Source: Actinomycetota bacterium
GTDB taxonomy: Bacteria; Actinomycetota; Actinomycetes; S36-B12; UBA5976
Assembly: GCA_947491175.1 (NCBI GenBank)
Contig: CANLIF010000014.1
Span: 1 to 15,747, forward strand
Direction: 5' to 3'
Length of the DNA stretch: 15,747 nucleotides
The notes beneath the pieces were generated by a model. That model saw nothing but the letters and a program-made list of their open reading frames with translations, did no database searches and was not told where the DNA came from. The position numbers and the translations under genes were made by a program. Position 1 is the stretch's first letter. Each line of letters opens with the position of its first letter. Shown here one piece after another: positions 1-6,229 of the stretch.

Positions 1-278
1 GCAACAGGATTGGTATTCGCCATCGCGTGGATTGCAGTGAATCCACCCATAGCGGCTGCGCAACTGCCAGACAAAACGGTTTCGGCATCTTCGCGGCCCG
101 GTTCCCGCAAGTGAGTATGAAGGTCAACTAGTCCAGGAAGCGCAATACATCCAGAGCCATCGACAACCTGGTCAGCAGTTAGGCCAGTGCCAATTTCAGC
201 GATTACTCCGTCTTTTACAACAATGTCAGTTGGCTTACCATCCAAGATTGCAACGTCTTTAATCACGTAGCTAGTCAT
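1..278 (-). CDS. pyrC: Dihydroorotase, N-terminal fragment (gene runs off the left edge)
   Basis: This is the first 92 codons of a dihydroorotase, which cyclises carbamoyl-aspartate to dihydroorotate, step three of UMP synthesis in the cytoplasm. The fragment begins MTSYVIKDVAILDGK, an amidohydrolase beta-sandwich start. It contains VDLHTHLREPG, the His-x-His metal-binding motif of dihydroorotases, followed by GGFTAIHAMANTNP, also typical of the family. The start ATG overlaps the pyrB stop by one base (TAATG), so translation is probably coupled to pyrB and there is no separate Shine-Dalgarno. The rest of the gene lies beyond base 1, so the catalytic C-terminal part cannot be judged. Hydantoinases and allantoinases are related, but the LREPG motif and the pyrRBC order make dihydroorotase by far the best call. 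Confidence 0.95.
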   Translation of the reverse strand, partial: MTSYVIKDVAILDGKPTDIVVKDGVIAEIGTGLTADQVVDGSGCIALPGLVDLHTHLREPGREDAETVLSGSCAAAMGGFTAIHAMANTNPV

Positions 279-1213
279 TACATTGACTCCGATCCACCGA
301 GAATTAAGTACAGGACAGCCATGCGCACGCTCACACCATTGGCAACTTGCTCGACAATTACCGAGCGGTCCGAATCCGCTACATCTGCTGAAATTTCCAT
401 ACCTCGGTTCATTGGACCCGGGTGCATGACGATTGCAGATTCCGAAAGTCGATTCATGCGAGTCACGTTCAAGCCATACCGACTGCTGTATTCGTGCGCA
501 TTCGGGAAGTAAGCAGCATTCATTCGTTCGCGTTGCACTCGCAACATCATTACCGCGTCGGAACCCTCTAAGGATGCGTCCAGATCGTAGGAAACTTCAC
601 AGTCCCAATCTTCAACGCCATACGGAAGTAAAGTTGGCGGTGCGACTAATCGAACTTTGGCACCAAGTGTGTTTAACAACAAGACATTGGATCGAGCCAC
701 ACGACTATGTAACACATCGCCAACTATTGTGACGTTGACACCCTTTAAGTCACCGATGCCATTACGAAGATGGTTACGTAATGTGAATGCATCTAACAGG
801 GCTTGGGTTGGGTGTTCATGGGTACCGTCGCCAGCATTTACAACTCCCCCAGAAATCCAACCAGCATTAGCCAATCGATGCGGTGCGCCGCTGCTGTTGT
901 GTCGGATTATGACCGCGTCAGCGCCCATAGCCTCGAGAGTTAGCGCAGTATCTTTTAGGCTTTCACCTTTTGAAACACTTGAGCCCTTTGCAGAGAAGTT
1001 AATGACATCTGCGCTTAATCGTTTCGCCGCAGCTTCAAATGAAATTCGAGTACGGGTTGAATCTTCATAGAAAAGATTCACGACAGTGCGGCCGCGCAGC
1101 GGTGGAAGCTTGCCCACACCTTGCTCGGTTGCAGCAGCAAGCTGTTTGGCCGTATCTAATACCAAAATTGCATCTTCGTAACTTAAGTCAGCTGCGCTTA
1201 GTAGGTGCTTCAT
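278..1213 (-). CDS. pyrB: Aspartate carbamoyltransferase catalytic chain
   Basis: A 311-residue aspartate transcarbamoylase. It condenses carbamoyl phosphate and aspartate, the committed step of pyrimidine synthesis. The carbamoyl-phosphate motif STRTR is at residues 52-56, the SKGES loop at 81-85 and HPTQALLDAFTL at 134-145. The aspartate-binding MLRVQRER is at 223-230 and HPGPMNRG at 264-271. Length is normal for a stand-alone catalytic chain. No pyrI regulatory subunit gene follows: the next gene is pyrC, as in other PyrR-controlled operons, so control is probably at expression level through PyrR. The start codon overlaps the pyrR stop as ATGA and the stop overlaps the pyrC start by one base, giving a tightly coupled pyrR-pyrB-pyrC unit. 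Ornithine carbamoyltransferase is related but excluded by the HPTQALLDAFTL and HPGPMNRG motifs. Confidence 0.97.
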   Translation of the reverse strand: MKHLLSAADLSYEDAILVLDTAKQLAAATEQGVGKLPPLRGRTVVNLFYEDSTRTRISFEAAAKRLSADVINFSAKGSSVSKGESLKDTALTLEAMGADAVIIRHNSSGAPHRLANAGWISGGVVNAGDGTHEHPTQALLDAFTLRNHLRNGIGDLKGVNVTIVGDVLHSRVARSNVLLLNTLGAKVRLVAPPTLLPYGVEDWDCEVSYDLDASLEGSDAVMMLRVQRERMNAAYFPNAHEYSSRYGLNVTRMNRLSESAIVMHPGPMNRGMEISADVADSDRSVIVEQVANGVSVRMAVLYLILGGSESM

Positions 1214-1764
1214 GATTCACGCTCGATTCGTACTTCATCGATGCCATCGTGTTCTATCAGATTGACTTGAATTTTTTCAGTACGGGAGGTTGGCAGATTT
1301 TTGCCAACGTAATCTGCCCGGATTGGAAGTTCACGGTGACCACGATCTACAAGGACAGCAAGCTGCACAAGTTCGGGACGACCATGTTCGGATAGTGCAT
1401 CAAGGGCAGCTCGGATTGTGCGTCCTGAGAAAAGCACATCGTCAACCAAGATCACTAGCCGACCTTCAATGCCTTCGAGTGGGATGGTGGTTGGCAGCAG
1501 TGCACGCGCCGGACGCGACCTAAGATCATCTCGGTACATGGTGATGTCAATTGCGCCGACAGAAACTGGGCTACCTTGGATTGCAGAAATTTTTTCACCC
1601 AGTCGAGTTGCAAGGAATGCGCCTCGAGTCGGAATTCCCATCAAAGTTAAATTGCTGGCACCTTGAGTGCGCTCGACAATTTCATGGGCTAAACGAGTGA
1701 GGGCGCGAGATATATCGCTGGAGTCAAGGACTACGTGTCCTTGTGGCTCAAAGTCGTGCGTCAT
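1210..1764 (-). CDS. pyrR: Bifunctional PyrR: pyr RNA-binding regulator / uracil phosphoribosyltransferase
   Basis: This 184-residue protein has the type I phosphoribosyltransferase fold. The PRPP loop VILVDDVLFSGRT is at about 104-116, preceded by GIPTRG at 43-48 and DITMYRDDL at 73-81. The C-terminal LVDRGHRELPIRADYVGKNL (about 138-157) is a PyrR hallmark. The family binds pyr mRNA when loaded with UMP and usually also converts uracil plus PRPP to UMP. The ATG at 1764 has a strong Shine-Dalgarno (AGGAGGT) seven bases upstream. That Shine-Dalgarno is part of a PyrR-binding hairpin (see 1771-1808), so the protein probably represses its own translation and that of the coupled pyrB and pyrC. 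It is the first gene of the operon. The regulatory role is known for the family, and the leader hairpin seen here supports it. Confidence 0.96.
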   Translation of the reverse strand: MTHDFEPQGHVVLDSSDISRALTRLAHEIVERTQGASNLTLMGIPTRGAFLATRLGEKISAIQGSPVSVGAIDITMYRDDLRSRPARALLPTTIPLEGIEGRLVILVDDVLFSGRTIRAALDALSEHGRPELVQLAVLVDRGHRELPIRADYVGKNLPTSRTEKIQVNLIEHDGIDEVRIERES

Positions 1765-1770
1765 CTTCTT

Positions 1771-1808
1771 ACCTCCTTTCCTGCCTCACGGGACAGGTGT
1801 TAAAGGAT
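1771..1808 (-). promoter_or_regulatory. PyrR-binding hairpin overlapping the pyrR Shine-Dalgarno
   Basis: Read on the minus strand, an outer stem CCTTT (1802-1806) pairs with AAAGG (1775-1779). After a one-sided AACA bulge, an inner stem CCTG (1794-1797) pairs with CAGG (1780-1783). It closes a ten-base loop TCCCGTGAGG (1784-1793). Purine-rich GUGAGG-type loops on a bulged stem are typical of PyrR-binding RNA, and actinobacterial pyr leaders carry very similar elements just before pyrR. The 3' arm AAAGG is part of the pyrR Shine-Dalgarno AAAGGAGGT (1771-1779). Stabilising the hairpin with PyrR-UMP would therefore hide the ribosome site. No U-rich terminator lies between the hairpin and the ATG, so translational repression fits better than Bacillus-type transcription attenuation. 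Confidence 0.82.
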
Positions 1809-1830
1809 GTCGTGCTTTCAAGCTTTCATT

Positions 1831-1860
1831 ACTGTAGCAGGCAAGTTCGAAATCAGTCAC
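1831..1860 (-). promoter_or_regulatory. Possible promoter of the pyrRBC operon
   Basis: On the minus strand a -10-like TACAGT (1831-1836) lies 18 bases downstream of GTGACT (1855-1860), a partial match to the -35 consensus. Transcription would start near 1824, about 16 bases before the PyrR hairpin, so the transcript would carry the complete regulatory element. This is consensus matching only. The position between the pyk-proximal repeat array and the leader hairpin is the main support. Confidence 0.4.
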
Positions 1861-1879
1861 ATCTGACCCAGATCCTGGG

Positions 1880-2050
1880 CTAGGAGTTATCTGATTTACG
1901 CGGTGCTTATTGAGGTGTGCCTATTGGGCGCAGAAAACGCCTAGTTGTTATCTGATTGCACTGCGCTTATTGGGCGCAGAAAACGCCTAGGCGTTATCGG
2001 ATTGCACTGCGCTTATTGGGCGCAGATAACGCCTAGGCGTTATCTGCGCC
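1880..2050. repeat. Tandem palindromic repeat array, 46-base period, between pyk and pyrR
   Basis: Two full adjacent 46-base units (1923-1968 and 1969-2014) differ at only 3 positions. A third unit (2015-2050) matches the previous one at 30 of its first 32 bases and then ends. A decayed copy lies at 1880-1911, displaced by 15 extra bases. Each unit centres on CCTAGG or a variant (centres near 2034, 1988, 1942 and 1881), and the two best copies carry the 14-base palindrome AACGCCTAGGCGTT. CTGCGC and GCGCAG blocks flank each centre, so both within-unit and between-unit hairpins can form (CTGCGC, seven bases, GCGCAG). The array begins inside the pyk 3' end. It may act as a transcript end, an mRNA stabiliser or a protein-binding array; the sequence does not decide which. 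Confidence 0.85.
2019..2050 (-). terminator. Perfect 32-base palindrome at the pyk stop codon, possible hairpin terminator
   Basis: Bases 2019-2050 are a perfect inverted repeat. The RNA can fold into a 14-base-pair hairpin with a CUAG loop that contains the pyk UAG stop. No U-run follows (the next bases are CAATAAGC), so it is not a canonical intrinsic terminator. Actinobacteria are reported to use hairpins without U-tails, and two further palindromic units follow within 100 bases. A role in 3'-end formation or decay protection is plausible but unproven. Confidence 0.4.
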
Positions 2051-3460
2051 ACGCCCCAACTGATGCACTCTCATGCCATTAGTTGAGCCTGGCACGCCTG
2101 GTGGAACGCCAGCGATAACCACAATCGGGTCATGCATTTTGAAAATTCCAAACTCCAAAAGTATCTTGTCGAGTTGCGCCACCATATCGTCAGTATGTGA
2201 AACGCGCGGAACCAAGAAGGTTTCGGTTCCCCACACCAGCGAAAGTTCGTTTCGCACGGGTTCGTTTGGAGTAAATGCCATTAGGCGAGTTCTGCTGCGG
2301 TGACGAGCAACAAGCCGAGCGGAACTTCCAGTTTCAGTGAATGCCACCAAGCTAACGGCTTCAACATGGGACGCAACCTTAACTGCTGCTTGACACATGG
2401 CCTTTGCAGTTTGACCGTGGGCATCATCGGCAAGTTTAGGTAGCATCTCGAGTGCTTCAGTCTCGATATGAGTCATGATCCGACTCATTGTCTCAACCAC
2501 ATGAATTGGATCGATACCAATACTGGTTTCACCCGAGAGCATCAAAGCGTCTGCGCCGTCCAGGACTGCGTTTGCAACGTCACTGGCTTCAGCACGCGTT
2601 GGGCGATTTGAGGTCATCATTGAGTCAAGCATTTGCGTTGCAACAATCACTGGCTTTGTTGCCACCCGAGCTAATTCAATCGCCCGTTTTTGAACCATCG
2701 GAACCTGTTCCAGCGGCAATTCAACACCCAGATCACCACGTGCCACCATAATGCCATCAAAGGCAGCAATGATCTCTTGCAAATTATCCACGGCCTGCGG
2801 CTTTTCGATCTTGGCAATCACTGGGATGCGACGGCCTTCTTGATCCATAATCTTGTGAACGTCATCAATGTCGGCTGCGCTTCTGACAAACGAAAGCGCA
2901 ATCATGTCAACGCCTTGCTTTAAAGCCCAACGCAAATCAGAAATATCTTTTTCAGAAAGTGCCGGAACACTTACAGCCACACCAGGCAGATTTATTCCCT
3001 TGTTGTCACTAACCGTTCCAGCCTCAGTTACTCGCGTAACAACTGAGTCCGAGGTGACTTCGAGCACTTCTAATCCGACTCTGCCATCATCAATGAGAAT
3101 TCGATCGCCAACTTTGCAATCACCTGGAAGTCCCGGATAGGTAGTTCCACAAATCTTTGAATCACCAGGCACATCTCGTGTAGTGATCGTAAATGAATCC
3201 CCCGCATGAAGTTCAACTGGACCTGATGCAAATCGGGCTAACCGAATTTTCGGTCCTTGCAAGTCAGCAAGAATTCCGACTCCCTTGCCAGTGGAAGCGG
3301 ACGCAGCTCGAACCATTTCATACGAACGTGCATGAACCTCTTGGTCGCCGTGGGAAAGGTTTAAGCGAGCAACATTCATGCCAGCAATTACCAGATTCTT
3401 TATGGTTTCTGGGTTAGCGGTGGCTGGACCTAACGTACATACAATTTTTGCGCGGCGCAC
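2033..3460 (-). CDS. pyk: Pyruvate kinase
   Basis: This glycolytic enzyme transfers phosphate from phosphoenolpyruvate to ADP. With the GTG start it has 475 residues, the usual family length. It opens with the typical RRAKIVCTLGPAT, followed by RLNLSHGD (32-39), ADLQGPKIRLARF (65-77), the lid domain, the catalytic-lysine signature IAKIEKPQAVDNL (215-227), MVARGDLGVELP (238-249) and SNRPTRAEASDVANAVLDGA (284-303). A C-terminal allosteric domain ends in GSTNGMRVHQLG. I chose GTG 3460 because AGGA lies six bases upstream. An in-frame TTG at 3532, directly after the lgt stop, would add 24 residues unlike the family. The last residues GADNA and the TAG stop come from the palindromic repeat array that begins here. 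Confidence 0.95.
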   Translation of the reverse strand: MRRAKIVCTLGPATANPETIKNLVIAGMNVARLNLSHGDQEVHARSYEMVRAASASTGKGVGILADLQGPKIRLARFASGPVELHAGDSFTITTRDVPGDSKICGTTYPGLPGDCKVGDRILIDDGRVGLEVLEVTSDSVVTRVTEAGTVSDNKGINLPGVAVSVPALSEKDISDLRWALKQGVDMIALSFVRSAADIDDVHKIMDQEGRRIPVIAKIEKPQAVDNLQEIIAAFDGIMVARGDLGVELPLEQVPMVQKRAIELARVATKPVIVATQMLDSMMTSNRPTRAEASDVANAVLDGADALMLSGETSIGIDPIHVVETMSRIMTHIETEALEMLPKLADDAHGQTAKAMCQAAVKVASHVEAVSLVAFTETGSSARLVARHRSRTRLMAFTPNEPVRNELSLVWGTETFLVPRVSHTDDMVAQLDKILLEFGIFKMHDPIVVIAGVPPGVPGSTNGMRVHQLGRGADNA

Positions 3461-3466
3461 AATATT

Positions 3467-3470
3467 TCCT
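3467..3470 (-). promoter_or_regulatory. Shine-Dalgarno AGGA that decides the pyk start
   Basis: AGGA (minus strand) is followed by AATATT and then GTG at 3460-3458. The six-base spacing is good, and the protein starting here aligns with the usual pyruvate kinase N-terminus. The more upstream in-frame TTG at 3532 has no such site because it abuts the lgt stop. Confidence 0.7.
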
Positions 3471-3532
3471 AACAAGAGGCTAGTCCCAAGTTTACCGCTT
3501 GAACCTTTAGAACCTAACGCCTTTGCTAGCAA

Positions 3533-4519
3533 CTATCGCTTAGGTTTTGCTCTTCGACCACGTTGCTTGGGTTCGTCAATCTGAACTGCAGGAGAACTGC
3601 TGGGTTGCGAATCTGAATTTTCGGAAACTTTCTCATCAGATTCAATAGTCGCTACCGAAATCTCTGGTTCTTGTCCCTTGATTACCAGTTTGCCACCAGA
3701 CATCAGTTCCCTACCGGGGTTCTTTTCACTGGATCTAACCAAATATAAAAGTGCAAATGCACCAATAAAGAGGGCAGTGAAAACGTTGAAGCGAACTCCC
3801 AATATGTGGCGCGAATCATCGATCCGCATAGTTTCGATCAATCCACGAGCCGAGCAATAAAGGGCGGCGTATAGCCCGAACACGCGCCCATGCCCCATTA
3901 CGTATCGCTTGTCAGCCCAAATAATTAACAACCCAATTGCAACACAGGCAAGAGCTTCATAAAGAAAAGTTGGATGGAAGGTTTCAAATTGCGTGAACTC
4001 GGTTGGACGGTTTTCGGTTGCAATTTCCAAACCCCAAGGCAATGTGGTTGGTCGACCAAAAAGTTCCTGGTTAAACCAATTCCCTAATCTTCCAATTGCT
4101 TGGGCAAAGGCAACGCCTGGTGCAATGGAATCTGCAAACGGGGCAAATGGCACGCCAAGTCTTTTGGCACCGATCCAGGCACCGACTCCACCAAGTGCAA
4201 GCGCGCCCCAGATTCCTAGACCACCTTCCCAAATTCGGAAAGCTCCCAGGAAACCTTTGCCACCTTCGCTGAAATAAAGTTCCCAATCAGTCAATACGTG
4301 ATAAAGACGGCCACCAATTATGCCAAATGGGACGGCCCACATCGCGATGTCAGTGACTTGCCCATTTAAGCCACCGCGCGCGACCCAACGCTTGTTGCCA
4401 AGCCAAATCGCCAAGAAAATTCCAACCAGGATAAAAAAGGCGTACGCCCGAAGCGGCACTGGACCTAGTTGCCAGACGCTTTGCGCAGGGCTTGGAATAA
4501 ACGCTGGTATCAGGAACAT
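3533..4519 (-). CDS. lgt: Prolipoprotein diacylglyceryl transferase
   Basis: This 328-residue inner-membrane enzyme moves diacylglycerol from phosphatidylglycerol to the lipobox cysteine of prelipoproteins. Multiple hydrophobic segments are visible. The family signature GRLGNWFNQELFG is at 143-155, with GGRLYHVLTDW at 69-79, the substrate-binding stretch RIDDSRHILG at 232-241 and a last helix around 244-261. In E. coli the segment near residue 100 reads HGG; here it reads IWEGGLGIWGA, with Trp in place of His, which I recall as usual in Actinobacteria. After about residue 262 comes a charged, Ser/Pro-rich tail of about 65 residues ending in RGRRAKPKR, probably cytoplasmic. The ATG has no clear Shine-Dalgarno and lies 16 bases after the Dsb-like gene, so it may be translated by coupling. 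The gene order trp-lgt-pyk is recognisably actinobacterial. Confidence 0.95.
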   Translation of the reverse strand: MFLIPAFIPSPAQSVWQLGPVPLRAYAFFILVGIFLAIWLGNKRWVARGGLNGQVTDIAMWAVPFGIIGGRLYHVLTDWELYFSEGGKGFLGAFRIWEGGLGIWGALALGGVGAWIGAKRLGVPFAPFADSIAPGVAFAQAIGRLGNWFNQELFGRPTTLPWGLEIATENRPTEFTQFETFHPTFLYEALACVAIGLLIIWADKRYVMGHGRVFGLYAALYCSARGLIETMRIDDSRHILGVRFNVFTALFIGAFALLYLVRSSEKNPGRELMSGGKLVIKGQEPEISVATIESDEKVSENSDSQPSSSPAVQIDEPKQRGRRAKPKR

Positions 4520-4535
4520 GAAGTGGCTAGATCAC

Positions 4536-5345
4536 TTAACTCTTTGCTGCAGCTTCAATTGCAGCAGTGAGCTGAATCGGGTCAAACAAAACATCGCCAG
4601 ATAGCTCGGTGCCATTTAGTAGCCCAGTTGGCGTAGAAGAAACGCCCGCTGAATCAAAGGCGGCGTATGAGTTAGCAACCCAACCTGCGTACTTTTCTGA
4701 TGTTAAACAATCAGTAAAGGAATCCAGAGCATCGCCTGTGATTCCTGACGACTCAGCGATAGAAACCAAAGTGTCAGTTGAAAATCCAGCACCTTCTTCA
4801 GCTGGCTGACTAGCAAATACCCCAGCGTGATACTTTTCTGCAGCGTTTGCATCAACTGCGCATCCAAAGCCTAAAGTTGCGCGCTGGGATGAATTAGGAT
4901 TTCCAGCCGCAGTGTTAGATGAAACTAAATTTTTGTCTAGGAAAATAGTTGGACGATACTCAACGCGCAATTTTCCAGCATCAATTAATTCTTGAATTGC
5001 TGAGCCAGCTGCTACTTCAAATCGAGCGCAAGCTGGACACTGAAAGTCTTCCCAAATTTGAAGGAGTGGAATTTTATCTGCATCTGTTGCAGTCCAGGCC
5101 GATCCAACCTTTACGCCATAGGTATCAGATGTCACGCCTGTTGGAAGTGCGGAATCTGTTGGGATAATTGCGTCTTTGTTAGTTAAGAACGGGATTGCGA
5201 TCAAGGATGCCATAACAACAACAACAACTAGTCCACCGATAATTCGAATCTTGCGCTGACGTTTTTGTTCAACTGCGGCAGCTTCTTGACGGGCTGCCGC
5301 GGCGGCGGCTTTTGCCGCTTTGGCACTCATGTTTTCTTGTGACAC
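4536..5345 (-). CDS. Membrane-anchored DsbA-like thioredoxin-fold protein
   Basis: This 269-residue protein starts with a charged Ala/Lys/Glu-rich cytoplasmic segment (1-32), followed by one membrane helix (about 33-54) and an extracytoplasmic thioredoxin_4/DsbA-like domain. The redox motif EDFQCPACARFE has Cys103 and Cys106, and the cis-proline motif SSTPTGLLNG puts Pro239 in place. Two more cysteines (162 and 213) could form a structural disulfide. The likely role is thiol oxidation or isomerisation of exported proteins; the partner is not known. The start is GTG 5345, with GGAG at 5351-5354 five bases upstream. ATG 5330 is an in-frame alternative that would drop five residues. It sits between trpA and lgt behind a 104-base gap with a promoter-like sequence, so it may start a separate Dsb-lgt unit. 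Which DsbA subfamily it belongs to is uncertain. Confidence 0.88.
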   Translation of the reverse strand: MSQENMSAKAAKAAAAAARQEAAAVEQKRQRKIRIIGGLVVVVVMASLIAIPFLTNKDAIIPTDSALPTGVTSDTYGVKVGSAWTATDADKIPLLQIWEDFQCPACARFEVAAGSAIQELIDAGKLRVEYRPTIFLDKNLVSSNTAAGNPNSSQRATLGFGCAVDANAAEKYHAGVFASQPAEEGAGFSTDTLVSIAESSGITGDALDSFTDCLTSEKYAGWVANSYAAFDSAGVSSTPTGLLNGTELSGDVLFDPIQLTAAIEAAAKS

Positions 5346-5400
5346 GAAAACTCCATTAATAATTCGGATTACTTATTAGGTAATAACTTAGGTTTCCCCA

Positions 5401-5427
5401 ATTATGTCGCACTTTTTCAAATGTCGA
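5401..5427 (-). promoter_or_regulatory. Possible promoter upstream of the DsbA-like gene
   Basis: In the 104-base gap after trpA, the minus strand carries CATAAT (5401-5406, five of six to the -10 consensus) and TCGACA (5422-5427, five of six to the -35 consensus), spaced by 15 bases, slightly short. The expected start would leave a leader of about 50 bases before the GTG. CGACAT occurs twice here, 17 bases apart. An inverted repeat TTATTA-GG-TAATAA (5373-5386) lies downstream, inside the expected leader. I see no hairpin terminator after trpA, so read-through from the trp genes is also possible. Confidence 0.4.
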
Positions 5428-5449
5428 AACTTAATAAATGTAAGCAGTT

Positions 5450-6229
5450 TTAACGGGCTAAGCCTTGTGAAAGCGCTTGCGCCAAAGCCTTGGCGCCAGC
5501 TGCGCCATCTTTCTTAATCGCGGTAACAAACGCGCTTCCCACGATCACGCCATCAGCATATTGGGCAATCTCATGAGCCTGTTCGGGAGTTGAAACTCCC
5601 AGACCAACTGCCACTGGAAGTTCGCTATGCCGACGAACTTTCGCTACCAAGCCTTCAATGGCATCAGATACTGAAGCGCGCGCGCCTGTCACGCCCATGA
5701 CTGCGCCGGCATAAATGAAGCCAGTGGTGGCACCGGCCACTTTTGCAATTCGTTCATCCGAACTGGAAAGCGCAACTAGGAAAACTCGATCAACATCATT
5801 TGAATCAGTTGCGCAAATCCAGTCTTCGGCTTCTTCTGGAGTTAAGTCAGGTGTAATGACTCCGATACCGCCTGCAGCATGAAAATCTGCAGCAAAAGCG
5901 TCCACTCCATACCGTTCAATTGGATTCCAGTAGGACATCACTAGCGCTGGAACTCCAAGGTCAGCAACCCGCTTGACGGTATTAATCACGGTTGCTGACT
6001 TGGTTCCCCCGACTAAGGAAATATTTACTGCATCTTGAATCGTGGGACCGTCCATAACTGGATCGCTATATGGAAAACCGATCTCAACTACGTCAACGCC
6101 ACCTTCGACCATGGCGGTTATACATTCAACTGCGCCATCTTCTGATGGGTAACCTGCGGGCAGGTATGCAATTAGCGCTGCTCGATTTTCAGACTTAGCC
6201 CGCGCGAATGCATCGTGCAACAAACTCAT
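5450..6229 (-). CDS. trpA: Tryptophan synthase alpha chain
   Basis: This 259-residue TIM barrel cleaves indole-3-glycerol phosphate to indole and glyceraldehyde-3-phosphate, passing indole through a tunnel to TrpB. The catalytic residues fall at their classical numbers: Glu49 in VVEIGFPYSDP and Asp60 in VMDGPTIQDA. Further family segments are PALVMSYWNPIERYG, GVITPDLTPEEA, GVTGARA and the phosphate-binding VAVGLGVSTPEQA and GVIVGSAFV. The ATG overlaps the trpB stop as ATGA, which favours equal synthesis of the two subunits of the alpha2-beta2 complex. It is the last gene of the trp cluster. The 104 bases after it lack a recognisable terminator hairpin. Confidence 0.97.
   Translation of the reverse strand: MSLLHDAFARAKSENRAALIAYLPAGYPSEDGAVECITAMVEGGVDVVEIGFPYSDPVMDGPTIQDAVNISLVGGTKSATVINTVKRVADLGVPALVMSYWNPIERYGVDAFAADFHAAGGIGVITPDLTPEEAEDWICATDSNDVDRVFLVALSSSDERIAKVAGATTGFIYAGAVMGVTGARASVSDAIEGLVAKVRRHSELPVAVGLGVSTPEQAHEIAQYADGVIVGSAFVTAIKKDGAAGAKALAQALSQGLAR

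Noticed and set aside
1880..2050. CRISPR array
   Set aside because: The units are contiguous 46-base palindromic repeats without unique spacers of constant length, and no cas gene is near.
3461..3535. Lgt-Pyk fusion by read-through of the single lgt TAG stop
   Set aside because: The two genes are in the same frame and the spacer is open, but a 24-codon open spacer is common by chance and pyk has its own Shine-Dalgarno and start.
3533..4519. Inactive Lgt because the E. coli HGG histidine is Trp here
   Set aside because: The main signature GRLGNWFNQELFG and the C-terminal Arg region are intact, and the Trp form is, to my knowledge, normal in Actinobacteria.
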